Part shown: in pieces, positions 16,809-24,275 of the stretch
How the letters are laid out: the number at the start of each line of letters is the position of its first letter
Position numbering within the stretch: the first letter of the stretch is position 1
Source: an uncultured Porphyromonas sp.
Lineage (GTDB): Bacteria; Bacteroidota; Bacteroidia; Bacteroidales; Porphyromonadaceae
Length of the DNA: 61,652 nucleotides
Assembly (NCBI GenBank): GCA_900546675.1
Contig: URDQ01000002.1
Span: forward strand, 1 to 61,652
Direction: 5' to 3'
Notes under the pieces: model-generated
Seen by the model: only the letters and a program-made list of their open reading frames with translations
Database searches by the model: none
What the model was told of the DNA's origin: nothing
Made by a program: the position numbers and the translations under genes

Positions 16809-18229
16809 TCAAGGGGCTGGCCAGTGGCAACGTTGACAGCGACCTGCGCTAGGCGTACGGCAACGAAGGTCTCGATGTACTGCATCTCCGACTCGAGCCA
16901 GTTGCGCTGCGCTAGCGAGAGCGTCTCGAGTGTGACGACGCCCTCCTTGTGTCCCTCGGTCGAGAGGTCGAGGTTGAGCTGCGCATCGGTGCGGATTTGC
17001 TCCGTCTCAGCATAGCGTGCGAGTGCCTCGGTGAGTTGCCGTGAGGCTTGCTCGTTTTGCATCTGTATAGCACGCTCAGCGTCTTGTAGCTCTAGCTGAC
17101 GTACCTGCTGGCTGGCAAGCGCTGCGGAGCGACTCTGCCAACCTTGGTAAATGCCCGTGATGGGGATCTGCACGGCTACACCAACCATCCAGGTTGTGCC
17201 AAACTGCTCCTTAAAGCCGTCCATAGGATTGGGCGACATAGTGAGTAGCTGTGCTGTGAAGCCTACCTCGGGAAGCATCTCTCCGAGTGCCATCTTGGCA
17301 CGTCGCTCCTCCGCCTCGACAGCGAGGTTGGCCACTTTGAGTTCGACACGCTCCTCCATCGGATTGACTGTGCTGTATAGCTTGGGTTGGCAAGGATCGA
17401 TCGGTTGTTGGCTGGCGAGGGTGAAGTCGGGAGCGAGCTCTATGGCTTGGTCTGCTGGAATACGGCACTGATGCTTGAGTAGGATGAGCAGTGCCTGCAA
17501 GCCTTCACGTAGCTTGCCCTCTTGGAGCTTGGCGTTGTTGCGGTTGACCCGTACGGAGACCACCTCCCGGTCAGCTACGACTCCTTGCTCCTTCATAGCT
17601 GAGACGTCTGCGAGTGTCTTGTCCAGCATATCGTTGAACTGCGCAATCGCTTTGAGCTGCTCTTGTAGCTGTACTGCCTGCCAATAGGTCTTGGCTATCT
17701 GCTCCTCCTCGTTGCGCTGCTGTATGGTCCATTGGTACTCAGCTGCTTGCTCGCCAACCTGCGCTAGCCGTACTCCGTTGTAGATACGTCCACCAGCGAA
17801 GATGGGTTGACGTAGTGAGAGGGAGCCGTAGAAGATGTGTCCCAGCTCGAGGCTCATCTTGTCGTCTAGCCAAGACTGCGCTTCACTCAGAGTGGGTACT
17901 CCTGACAGGTTGGGTATCTGCATTGGAGGAAGCCAGGAAGAGATGTCAATGGAGGAGAAGGGCTTGAGCTTGGCAGGTGTGTAGAGCCAGCCACCCGAGA
18001 GGGAGATTTGCGGGAAGTAGTTGCTCTGCGCTTTGAGCCGTGTGGCTTGAGCTGCTTGTCGCTGAGCCTCTAGCTGTGCCGATGGCACGGGGCTCTCCTG
18101 ATGGTAGCGTATGCAGTCGTGTAGTGACAGCTTGAGTGGCTCCGTCTGCGCATAGAGAGAGCTGGTGAGTATGCAGCCGAGGAGGAGTGTGAGTATCCCA
18201 CGAAGGGGTGACGATAGATCTCTCATCAT
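16802..18229 (-). CDS. TolC-family outer-membrane efflux protein
   Basis: The product is a 475-residue outer-membrane channel of the OEP/TolC family: a signal peptide (to about residue 27, SSLYAQ), then two repeats of long helices with short beta strands. Typical segments are LSLHDCIRYH, QSNYFPQISLSGGW and, in the second repeat, LPEVGFTAQL and RNWLESEMQYIETFVAVRLAQVAVN. Such channels carry substrates through the outer membrane for tripartite pumps or type I secretion. Its start overlaps the stop of the upstream gene by 4 bases (ATGA), so the two are translationally coupled. No membrane-fusion protein and no RND, ABC or MFS pump is encoded nearby, which is unusual. Confidence 0.88.
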   Translation of the reverse strand: MMRDLSSPLRGILTLLLGCILTSSLYAQTEPLKLSLHDCIRYHQESPVPSAQLEAQRQAAQATRLKAQSNYFPQISLSGGWLYTPAKLKPFSSIDISSWLPPMQIPNLSGVPTLSEAQSWLDDKMSLELGHIFYGSLSLRQPIFAGGRIYNGVRLAQVGEQAAEYQWTIQQRNEEEQIAKTYWQAVQLQEQLKAIAQFNDMLDKTLADVSAMKEQGVVADREVVSVRVNRNNAKLQEGKLREGLQALLILLKHQCRIPADQAIELAPDFTLASQQPIDPCQPKLYSTVNPMEERVELKVANLAVEAEERRAKMALGEMLPEVGFTAQLLTMSPNPMDGFKEQFGTTWMVGVAVQIPITGIYQGWQSRSAALASQQVRQLELQDAERAIQMQNEQASRQLTEALARYAETEQIRTDAQLNLDLSTEGHKEGVVTLETLSLAQRNWLESEMQYIETFVAVRLAQVAVNVATGQPLDL

Positions 18230-19146
18230 AGGGTAAAGGTGGTGTGTCCGATGCGATGTCCATCGGCAAAAATATCTGCTCGGTAGCTCCCCGAGAGGAG
18301 TGCCTGCGTAATCTGATAGTAGATGGTGACGGGGGTGTCCTCGCCAGTGTACTCGATGCTCTTGGAGGCTGTCGCCTGGAGGGTCTGCCCCTCGAAGCTA
18401 AAGGCTCCACCCTCGCCACTCATCGGCATATCGTTGGGGTTCAGGATACGTACGTAGATCGCTTTGGTGCCGACGGGTGCGGTGACATTCTTTTTGATCG
18501 TAAAGGAGACGGCTAGTGTCTCCATCTTGTCGATACGTTTTGTGGACTTGCCACGATGGTCGAGCGGTGTGACTGACAGACCTGAGAGGTCTAGGCGGGC
18601 TGCTATGGCGACTTGGTCAGATAGAGCTGCCTTTTCCTGTGAGAGTCGTGAAGCCTCGCTGCTGATGCGGGAGTAGTCTTCCTTGACCTGCTGATTCTCG
18701 GCTACGAGTCGCTCATTGGTCGCATGGAGTGAGTCGATCTGTACGATGTAGCTGCGGAGTAAGGCTCGGAGCGTATTGATCTCACCCGTTAGCTCACTGA
18801 TGCGCTTGGCGTTGGATGCCTTGACGGAGGCTAGCTCTTGGCTTAGCTGCTTGACACGCTCCTGCTCGCTCTCAAGCTGAGCGAGTAGCTCGTCATTGTC
18901 AAAGGATAGACTCGTCTCGCCTGACGTCGCAGCGAGCTTCTCGTATTGTAGCTGATACTGCGCTGCCAGCTCGTCTAGCTCTTGCTGCATGCGTTGCTTC
19001 TCCATATCGACCAGCTCACTCTGCACACTCTGCATCTGCTGTCGCTCACTCCTTATATATAGCCATGCCCCTACGATGACGAGGAGCACCACGAGGGCGG
19101 CTCCAGCGATGATATACTTGATATGCTTATTGTCTAGTCTAGCCAT
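18226..19146 (-). CDS. Inner-membrane coiled-coil protein, unknown function
   Basis: A single transmembrane segment near residues 10-28 is followed by a long coiled coil (about 30-185, rich in Gln/Glu/Leu heptads such as LESEQERVKQLSQELASV). A C-terminal beta-rich domain of about 110 residues closes the protein (KMETLAVSFTIKKNV, KAIYVRILNP). The short basic N-terminus suggests an anchor with the rest in the periplasm. It overlaps the TolC-like gene by 4 bases and follows the exported-protein gene by 9 bases. Its layout (anchor, coiled coil, beta domain) is reminiscent of a periplasmic adaptor, but I see no HlyD-type lipoyl or barrel motif. I do not recognise the family. Confidence 0.75.
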   Translation of the reverse strand: MARLDNKHIKYIIAGAALVVLLVIVGAWLYIRSERQQMQSVQSELVDMEKQRMQQELDELAAQYQLQYEKLAATSGETSLSFDNDELLAQLESEQERVKQLSQELASVKASNAKRISELTGEINTLRALLRSYIVQIDSLHATNERLVAENQQVKEDYSRISSEASRLSQEKAALSDQVAIAARLDLSGLSVTPLDHRGKSTKRIDKMETLAVSFTIKKNVTAPVGTKAIYVRILNPNDMPMSGEGGAFSFEGQTLQATASKSIEYTGEDTPVTIYYQITQALLSGSYRADIFADGHRIGHTTFTL

Positions 19147-19155
19147 AGGGCGGTC

Positions 19156-19851
19156 TTACTTAATTCTTTTCAAAGCGCCTTGCCGTGTCAATTGATAGGT
19201 TTGGGGCGATGTGCTGATGCGTTGCTCGATGCGCTTGGTCTCCTCCCTCGTTGTCCAGCCTTCCAGAGAGGGCGCTGCGTTGATTCGAACCATTCGTCTA
19301 CCCTGCTCTGTGTCAAAGGTTAATACGACCGGCATCTCGCTTAGTGGGGACAAAAGAGTCTCAGAAGGGGAGGGGAGGGACTCCTTTTTCTTCGAGTGTA
19401 CGAGCCAATCAGTGTATGGGATGGTGGCATCTAGCTCCCACAGCTTCTCTTGCTTGGGCAGAAAGGCGGTGAGCTGACTCATACGGTAGGGCTGCTCGAT
19501 GGTGGTGATCTGTAGTAGAGGTCGCTCACCCTGTATGCGCCAAGGAGCGAGTAGTAGCTCATAGGTGAGTAGACCAGATACGGAGATTGTGCAGCGGAGG
19601 TGTGCCTTGTCTATGCGCATCTCCAGAGACTCCTGCGCTTTGGTCTGTAAGGTGACGGTGGTGTCGGGTGTGTCGAGTGCTTTCTGTAGGAGTTGCCCCC
19701 AAGCGCTGTCGCTGATAGCGGGAGCTACGCCTAGCGGGCGCTCGAGGATAGGCTGGTACAGCTGCTCTAGCTCAGCTCGCTCCTGAGCTACGAGCGGATG
19801 ACAAGCGAAGAGTAGCAAGAGAATAAGGAGATATCTACTTTTGAAGTGCAT
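19156..19851 (-). CDS. Exported protein of unknown function
   Basis: The 231-residue protein has a clear signal peptide (residues 1-22, ending LVAQ). The mature part alternates polar and hydrophobic residues, as in a beta-rich periplasmic protein. A weak resemblance to the DUF3256 family (ITTIEQPYRMSQLTAF) is too slight to assign. It is the first gene of a likely three-gene unit with the coiled-coil and TolC-like genes (gaps of 9 bases and -4 bases). Upstream are a -7 element and a large leader hairpin, which suggests that expression is controlled at this point. Confidence 0.7.
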   Translation of the reverse strand: MHFKSRYLLILLLLFACHPLVAQERAELEQLYQPILERPLGVAPAISDSAWGQLLQKALDTPDTTVTLQTKAQESLEMRIDKAHLRCTISVSGLLTYELLLAPWRIQGERPLLQITTIEQPYRMSQLTAFLPKQEKLWELDATIPYTDWLVHSKKKESLPSPSETLLSPLSEMPVVLTFDTEQGRRMVRINAAPSLEGWTTREETKRIEQRISTSPQTYQLTRQGALKRIK

Positions 19852-19895
19852 AAAGCTTCAGAAAAAGTACCACGCTAAGAGAGACCTAAACTAAG

Positions 19896-19941
19896 GCGAG
19901 AGGAGTGTACACTCCCGAAGGGGGAGGGGTACACCTCTCGC
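19896..19941 (-). promoter_or_regulatory. 5' leader hairpin of the exported-protein operon
   Basis: GCGAGAGGAGTGTAC (19896-19910) pairs with GTACACCTCTCGC (19929-19941), with a second small stem in the loop (CTCCC and GGGGAG). If the -7 element at 19951-19958 is used, this hairpin would sit almost at the 5' end of the mRNA. It could protect the transcript or control translation. The rest of the 216-base gap holds nothing else I recognise. Confidence 0.5.
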
Positions 19942-19950
19942 TACGCTCCG

Positions 19951-19958
19951 CAAAGATA
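19951..19958 (-). promoter_or_regulatory. -7 element of the TolC-like operon
   Basis: On the minus strand the sequence reads TATCTTTG, a perfect Bacteroidota -7 element about 100 bases before the start codon at 19851. No TTG is found at the normal distance; the nearest (19989-19991) is 30 bp away. Confidence 0.45.
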
Positions 19959-20067
19959 ATGAAATAAGCGATTGAAGCCGCCACTCTTCAAGTTCGCAAA
20001 CCTCACAAGTAGCTCTACATATTGCCACTCGTGAGATGTGTGCAAAGGGGAGGACTTTTTAGGGAGC

Positions 20068-20508
20068 TTATCGGAGAATGAAGCGCAGAGGTTTAAACTT
20101 CTTGCGAAGGAAGCTCTTTGTCATACCCAGCCCTACGGTCCATAGGATTGGCTTGACGAGAGACATCCCAGTGTCGAGGATTCGTCGTGTTACTCCGTGG
20201 GTTCCTTTTCCTTCTTGATCGCTCTGTGTCAGAGAGCTGTAGGTCGATTGCTTAAATCCTCCCGTTAGTTTGGAGAGTAGCGAGTTCTCCTTGCGTCGCT
20301 GCCGACGTGTAGATGGAGTAATCAGACGACCCAGTAGAGAGCCTGGAGGAGCTATCTGCTCTTTAGCCTCATTGATAAGAGTCTGCTTGATGCCCATCCC
20401 TTTGATATATCCCAGCTCTCTCTGCCAGGTCCGCTCAGCGATGACTAGATCAGCCTCAGCGAGTTTCTGATGTCTCTGGAAGTCTTGATATGATATTCTT
20501 TTCTTCAT
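20068..20508 (-). CDS. Small basic conserved protein of the YtxH-holin cluster
   Basis: This 146-residue protein is strongly basic (clusters such as STRRQRRKEN and LRKKFKPLRFILR) with no signal peptide. A weakly hydrophobic stretch lies near residues 112-130. I do not recognise a named domain. It directly follows the holin-like gene with a 14-base gap. The order YtxH, holin-like, small protein recurs in Bacteroidota, so it probably belongs to an envelope or stress-related unit. The charge and hydrophobic segment would suit peripheral attachment to the inner membrane (inference). Confidence 0.75.
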   Translation of the reverse strand: MKKRISYQDFQRHQKLAEADLVIAERTWQRELGYIKGMGIKQTLINEAKEQIAPPGSLLGRLITPSTRRQRRKENSLLSKLTGGFKQSTYSSLTQSDQEGKGTHGVTRRILDTGMSLVKPILWTVGLGMTKSFLRKKFKPLRFILR

Positions 20509-20522
20509 ATTAGATGGTCAGG

Positions 20523-20990
20523 TTAGCGGGTTTGCGTGGTGGTTGCTTGGTTGGTAGGGGTGATGACTCCTTCGCTTTCAGTCGTGATATCGCTAATGTC
20601 CTCCTCGTCAGATGCCATCGGCTGTGGGCGTAGCTTGTCATCGAGCTTATTCAGCGAGTCGTATATCTTGCGATATATACTGGTGCTGATGGTACGCACG
20701 ATGACCTTGCGCAGTGATAGCGTGATGATTACTAATAGAAGTAAGATGCCAGTGCCAATGAGGAAGCTCCATCCCCAACCTAGCTCTAGCCATGCGTTGA
20801 TACCCGCCACCCCAGCGAAGAGTAGGAGGATTATCACGAAAGGCATTAGCAACAATACTATAAATATCGTGAGGAGGTTACCTGCGAGCTTCATACCCGC
20901 ATCGGTGCTTGTGTAGATTGCTCGGCGAGCGTATGCCTTGAGGTACTCCTTGGTGTGGTGGATAAAGCGAGATATCTTGAAGTCTTCCAT
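20523..20990 (-). CDS. Phage-holin-family (Phage_holin_3_6) membrane protein
   Basis: Two hydrophobic segments (about residues 37-60 and 73-93, NLLTIFIVLLLMPFVI and FLIGTGILLLLVIITL) form a helical hairpin in the inner membrane, with charged N- and C-terminal tails. This is the pattern of the Phage_holin_3_6 family (PF07332), which is common in non-phage contexts next to YtxH genes. There are no phage genes nearby, so it is not evidence of a prophage. A heptanucleotide array ends 13 bases before its start codon, and a strong terminator separates it from the YtxH gene. Confidence 0.82.
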   Translation of the reverse strand: MEDFKISRFIHHTKEYLKAYARRAIYTSTDAGMKLAGNLLTIFIVLLLMPFVIILLLFAGVAGINAWLELGWGWSFLIGTGILLLLVIITLSLRKVIVRTISTSIYRKIYDSLNKLDDKLRPQPMASDEEDISDITTESEGVITPTNQATTTQTR

Positions 20991-21003
20991 AGGGTGTTGG
21001 AGA

Positions 21004-21038
21004 TTAGAGGTTAGAGATTAAAAGCTAGAGGTTAGAGG
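21004..21038. repeat. Heptanucleotide array before the holin-like gene
   Basis: Five 7-base units (TTAGAGG, TTAGAGA, TTAAAAG, CTAGAGG, TTAGAGG) lie between the YtxH terminator and the holin-like start. Read on the gene's strand they give CTAACCT-type units. Position and orientation are then the same as in front of murI and the DPP IV gene. Confidence 0.75.
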
Positions 21039-21047
21039 ATAATAACC

Positions 21048-21118
21048 AAAAGGGTAGCATACTCATCTGTCGTAAGTGACCAATGGTCACCTTGTGCGGA
21101 TGAGCGTGCTACCCTTTT
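21048..21118 (-). terminator. Terminator after the YtxH gene
   Basis: AAAAGGGTAGCATACTCATC (21048-21067) pairs with GATGAGCGTGCTACCCTTTT (21099-21118). The loop contains its own stem, GTGACC and GGTCAC. On the minus strand the hairpin ends in TTTTGGTTATT. It stops transcription from the YtxH gene before the holin-like gene. Confidence 0.7.
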
Positions 21119-21168
21119 AGTTTTATTGAGTCTGTATTGCTCAATGGTGGTTGTCTGAGTGCGAGAGC

Positions 21169-21492
21169 TTACTTGACCGCCTTCTTAGCTTCCTCGACAG
21201 TCTCCTTAGCTTTGCTTGCGGTCTCCTTAGCCTTGTCTACGGTCTCGTCGAACTGCTCCTCGACCTCCTCAGCAAACTTCTCGCCACGCTTCTGTAGCTT
21301 GTCGCGATAAGTCTCGAATCGATCCTTAGCCTCATAGTATCCCTCTACGAGCGAGTCGCGCGCGTGATCTGCCGTGGTGCTGAGGTCGTCATAGAGACGA
21401 TCACGCTTGTCGCGGTCAGAGAGGTAAGTGATGGCTGCACCTATGGCAGCTCCGATCGTAAGACCTAGTACTATACGTCCTGTGTTATTCAT
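21169..21492 (-). CDS. YtxH domain-containing protein
   Basis: A 107-residue protein with an N-terminal glycine/alanine-rich hydrophobic segment (residues 6-25, IVLGLTIGAAIGAAITYLSD). A long charged helix follows, with repeats of the KAKETVEEAKKA type. This is the YtxH pattern (PF12732) linked to envelope stress, and it looks like a membrane-anchored coiled coil. It is separated from the holin-like gene by a terminator. The 658-base gap upstream holds a half copy and a full copy of the palindromic element and a terminator, but no gene. Confidence 0.85.
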   Translation of the reverse strand: MNNTGRIVLGLTIGAAIGAAITYLSDRDKRDRLYDDLSTTADHARDSLVEGYYEAKDRFETYRDKLQKRGEKFAEEVEEQFDETVDKAKETASKAKETVEEAKKAVK

Positions 21493-21718
21493 ATCTGTTA
21501 TGTTGTTTAATTTGTGAATGTATTTCGTTCTTGCTTATGCAGTCTGTAGGCTACACTTAACAATCTCAGAGCGTCTCGATGCTCTCCCTCGCACCCACTA
21601 CATATAACATAAGTGCAAAAGCAGGAGAAATCACCTTGACACCCTAAAGGTACAAAAAAAAAAGTCATACGGCAAGCGGTAGATGGTGCTAGGATGAGTA
21701 CTCAGATGTTTGAGATGA

Positions 21719-21807
21719 CTCAAATCGCTCCCGAGGAAATCCCCAATAGCCTCGTGAAGAGTCAAAAGTCTCCACGAAGATGAGATATGAAACTTCGGAA
21801 GAATGAA
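21719..21807. repeat. Half copy of the palindromic element
   Basis: CTCAAATCGCTC followed about 55 bases later by TGAAACTTCGGAAGAATGAA (21788-21807) reproduces the left arm and first central module of copy A (13224-13286). No matching right arm is present. It lies about 45 bases before the full copy C. Confidence 0.6.
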
Positions 21808-21852
21808 CTCACTAGTCGGAAGAGTCTCCCTCCCCCTTTCTAAATAATTAGC

Positions 21853-22021
21853 AATCTCCACGTGGGAAAAGTCAAACCCCCACGTGGATATTTTTTTATC
21901 TCCACGTAGGGGAGAATCATTTCCTCCGAAGTTTCATTTGATTCTTCCGAAGTTTTATTTCTCGCCTACGTGGGGATTTTTCTTTCTCCACGTGGAGATT
22001 GGTAGATTCCCACGTGGAGAT
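21853..22021. repeat. Palindromic intergenic element, copy C
   Basis: The core at 21911-21966 matches the reverse complement of 41382-41437 at 53 of 56 positions and carries two CTTCCGAAGTTT-type modules. Inner arms (21898-21913 and 21962-21977) are inverted repeats at 14 of 16 positions. Outer arms carry repeated CCACGTGG palindromes near 21859, 21881, 21999 and 22011. Short open frames on both strands here (translating to HSSEVSF or LILPKFY-like strings) are by-products of the repeat. Confidence 0.88.
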
Positions 22022-22105
22022 CAGCTTCTTTTGAGTCAAAAGCGTATCAGAGCATCGGAGATACTATCTGTAGCGTGTTGGCACTAATAGTACCTATCTC
22101 CTCAA

Positions 22106-22145
22106 AAACGAAATTGGTGGTCAAGAAGACCAATCTGTTTCGTTT
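22106..22145 (-). terminator. Terminator of the nucleoside phosphorylase gene
   Basis: AAACGAAATTGGT (22106-22118) pairs with ACCAAT (22129-22134) and TTTCGTTT (22138-22145), with a 3-base bulge. On the minus strand it ends in TTTCGTTTTTG. It lies 6 bases after the stop codon. Confidence 0.7.
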
Positions 22146-22150
22146 ATTTC

Positions 22151-23038
22151 TTAGATGCGCTCTAGGACTAGCTCGATGAGCCCGTCGATACCTTGCTTGT
22201 AGTTGGTATTCATATTCAGATTCTGACGCCCAGCGATGATGTAGCAGACGGTCAGTGTGTCATGCCCTAGGAGACTGCCGATACCGCTGAGGGCTGCCGA
22301 CTCCATCTCAAAGTTGGTGATGCACTGCCCCTCATACTCAAAGGCTTCGATCTTCTGATTTAGTGTCGGGTCAGCAAGTGGCAGGCGTAGCTGTCGTCCT
22401 TGAGGAGCGTAAAATCCGTTGGCAGCAATCGTACAGCCAGGTACGATGTCGCCATAGTCACCGACGATCTGCTGGTAGAGCGACTCACTACAATTGACTA
22501 CATAGGGATCGAGTCCCTTGATGGGCCACTGCAGCTGCTCCTTGAGTGCAGCCTCAAAGGGGAGGTCACGTATCGCCTCTGTATTGGCGTAGAAAAAGAG
22601 CGACCCCTCGAAGCCGATCGCCTTGTGTGCTGCGACGTAAGTACCTATCGGTGTCTCAGGTTGCAGACCACCACTGGTACCCACACGTACCATCGTCAGC
22701 TTGCGATGGTTAGGACGTACTTGGCGAGTCTCTAAGTCGATATTAGCGAGTGCATCTAGCTCATTGATGACGATCTCAATGTTGTCACAGCCTATGCCGT
22801 GGCTCTGCACGGTAATCCGCTTGCCACGATAGGTGCCCGTGATAGAGTGAAACTCACGATTGGTTACCGAGCACTCCTGAGTGTCAAAGTGCGAGGCAAT
22901 CATATCCACACGCGCTGGGTCGCCACAGAGGACAATCTTGTCAGCCAGTTGCTCGGGCTTCAGATGAAGGTGAAAGATGGAACCATCGTCATTGACGATT
23001 AGCTCGCTGGGAGGTATGGTGCGATTTTGTGTACTCAT
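22151..23038 (-). CDS. Nucleoside phosphorylase (uridine phosphorylase family)
   Basis: The enzyme splits a nucleoside with phosphate to ribose-1-phosphate and base in the cytoplasm (salvage). Family signatures are visible: LCGDPARVDMIASHF for phosphate binding, SHGIGCDNIEIVINEL, the VRVGTSGGLQPETPIGTYV segment, and the FEMESAALSGIGSLLG motif that contacts the ribose. At 295 residues it is slightly longer than E. coli Udp because of an N-terminal extension. The FEMES motif is also found in purine phosphorylases, so substrate choice (uridine most likely) is not certain. It is a single gene with its own terminator. Confidence 0.92.
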   Translation of the reverse strand: MSTQNRTIPPSELIVNDDGSIFHLHLKPEQLADKIVLCGDPARVDMIASHFDTQECSVTNREFHSITGTYRGKRITVQSHGIGCDNIEIVINELDALANIDLETRQVRPNHRKLTMVRVGTSGGLQPETPIGTYVAAHKAIGFEGSLFFYANTEAIRDLPFEAALKEQLQWPIKGLDPYVVNCSESLYQQIVGDYGDIVPGCTIAANGFYAPQGRQLRLPLADPTLNQKIEAFEYEGQCITNFEMESAALSGIGSLLGHDTLTVCYIIAGRQNLNMNTNYKQGIDGLIELVLERI

Positions 23039-23072
23039 AGTTCTATTCCGTTTATAGTAAATGATGACTCAC

Positions 23073-23080
23073 CAAAAATA
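23073..23080 (-). promoter_or_regulatory. -7 element before the nucleoside phosphorylase gene
   Basis: The minus strand reads TATTTTTG, fitting TAnnTTTG, 35 bases before the start codon. No good TTG lies 17-23 bp upstream, so the call is weak. Confidence 0.35.
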
Positions 23081-23202
23081 CAAAAACTCCGCCACATCTC
23101 CTCCATTTCGGATCAAGACCTCAACGCTAAGACATCGCCTATGGAGTGCCTTTGGGGCATAAAGAGACGAGACATATACGACTGATTAGACAGAAAAGAC
23201 GC

Positions 23203-23244
23203 ACGGCTCGGGTGCAGACGTATGATAGTCTGCACCCGAGCCGT
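23203..23244 (-). terminator. Terminator after the small T9SS-type gene
   Basis: ACGGCTCGGGTGCAGAC (23203-23219) and GTCTGCACCCGAGCCGT (23228-23244) form a perfect 17-bp stem with an 8-base loop. On the minus strand a T-rich stretch (GTCTTTTCTG) follows. Confidence 0.75.
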
Positions 23245-23314
23245 ATACGATAGTTGTGCGTCGGCTTTCCTTGCTGACGAGCTGAGCTAGAGGAGCTCTA
23301 AGCTTTTTCCCTTC

Positions 23315-23821
23315 CTACAGGATGAAGCGGTATGTCTCGTTGTCAATCTGTACTACGTATACACCGCTAGGTAGTGTAGCGCAATGGATTGTCTCGCCAG
23401 CTACAAAGTTGGGACGTCGGTAGAGCTGGTTGCCCTGCATATCGTAGAGAGTCACCATATAGTTCTGATTAGCGAGTAGCCCCTCGATGAAAATGTTTTC
23501 GCCATCGGAGAGTAGCTTGTAGTTGCTCGCTATCGGAGAGTCAATGAGTGGTAGCGCTGTAGGCTGCTTGCTTGTAGAGAAGGTACACTTTACGACGTCT
23601 TGGTATGCGAAGGCGGGGCTGTAGCCGACCTCTCCAGTGTAGTGCATCTGCATCTTACCCTCTGCGAAGGTGATCTTCTGAATGTCTGCGAGCTTTATTA
23701 CCTCTTCGGGCTTGTTGCTCTGCTCTACAACGAGGCTGAGCGGGTAGCTCTCTTGTGCCTGTAGATAAGCAAGGGAGGCGATGAGTAGAAGTGCTACCGA
23801 TAGGAGTCGTGCTGGTCTCAT
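23315..23821 (-). CDS. Minimal T9SS-type secreted protein
   Basis: This 168-residue protein has a signal peptide (to about residue 22, AYLQAQ). An N-terminal module of the EVIKLADIQKITF type comes next, followed by a linker and a C-terminal region (about 95-168) that looks like a type A sorting domain: YMVTLYDMQGNQLYR, GVYVVQIDNETYRFIL. Almost nothing lies between the start module and the sorting signal. The N-terminal module resembles the conserved cassette of the 9884 and 13614 proteins (VDKIDSVQF). It stands alone between two terminators and has its own -7 element. Its function is unknown. Confidence 0.78.
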   Translation of the reverse strand: MRPARLLSVALLLIASLAYLQAQESYPLSLVVEQSNKPEEVIKLADIQKITFAEGKMQMHYTGEVGYSPAFAYQDVVKCTFSTSKQPTALPLIDSPIASNYKLLSDGENIFIEGLLANQNYMVTLYDMQGNQLYRRPNFVAGETIHCATLPSGVYVVQIDNETYRFIL

Positions 23822-23906
23822 AAGATTATATTGTATTGATGATTATCCTTGTGGTGAGTTCTAGAGAGAGGAGTGTACCTTGGAGGAGTACAGACCTTCC
23901 ACAACG

Positions 23907-23914
23907 CAAATGTA
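23907..23914 (-). promoter_or_regulatory. -7 element of the minimal T9SS-type gene
   Basis: The minus strand reads TACATTTG, a perfect -7 element, 86 bases before the start codon at 23821. The -33 region has only TTTA. The leader between them holds nothing clear. Confidence 0.45.
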
Positions 23915-23959
23915 ATAAATTAAATCTAAAGCTAGACATACTCTTTCGATATAAAGTAA

Positions 23960-23993
23960 GAGAGCATAGACACGACGTCGTATCTATGCTCTC
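23960..23993 (-). terminator. Terminator of the rpmB-rpmG-DUF4295 unit
   Basis: GAGAGCATAGA (23960-23970) and TCTATGCTCTC (23983-23993) form an 11-bp stem, and the loop contains the palindrome ACGACGTCGT. On the minus strand it is followed by TTACTTTAT. It lies about 90 bases after the DUF4295 stop. Confidence 0.7.
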
Positions 23994-24080
23994 CGTATGG
24001 TGTCCGCTCACCTAGTAGAGGAGGGGTGTATGCTTTGTAGCCCCTGCCTCTATGGTAGCGTCTCTATATGCCTATGCAGA

Positions 24081-24233
24081 TTACTTCTTGAGGAAGTCCT
24101 GTACGTGGTCATTTGGTACCATCTCCTCTTGGAAGGTATAAGCACCAGTCTTAGGCGACTTGACCATCTTGATAACCTTCGAGTATGAGCGACCATCGCC
24201 CGTTCTAAAGGTTGCGACCGATTTCTTAGCCAT
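24081..24233 (-). CDS. DUF4295 family small protein
   Basis: This 50-residue basic protein starts MAKKSVATFRTGDGRSY and ends NDHVQDFLKK. It is the DUF4295 family, found in Bacteroidota just after rpmG. The position directly after L33 and the high lysine/arginine content suggest a ribosome-linked role, but none is established as far as I know. It is the last gene of the rpmB-rpmG unit, 42 bases after rpmG. Confidence 0.9.
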   Translation of the reverse strand: MAKKSVATFRTGDGRSYSKVIKMVKSPKTGAYTFQEEMVPNDHVQDFLKK

Positions 24234-24275
24234 TGTACTTAGTTCTTATTTTGTTAGTAGGAAGGGGAGAGATGA

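Noticed and set aside
19282..19291. GATTCGAACC resembling a tRNA T-arm
   Set aside because: It lies inside the exported-protein gene, and no cloverleaf or acceptor stem can be drawn around it.
20523..20990. Holin-family gene as evidence of a prophage
   Set aside because: The family is common next to YtxH genes on chromosomes, and no other phage gene is in the window.
21631..22087. Two open frames (minus 76 codons, plus 67 codons)
   Set aside because: Both are by-products of the half and full palindromic elements; the plus and minus translations mirror the repeat.
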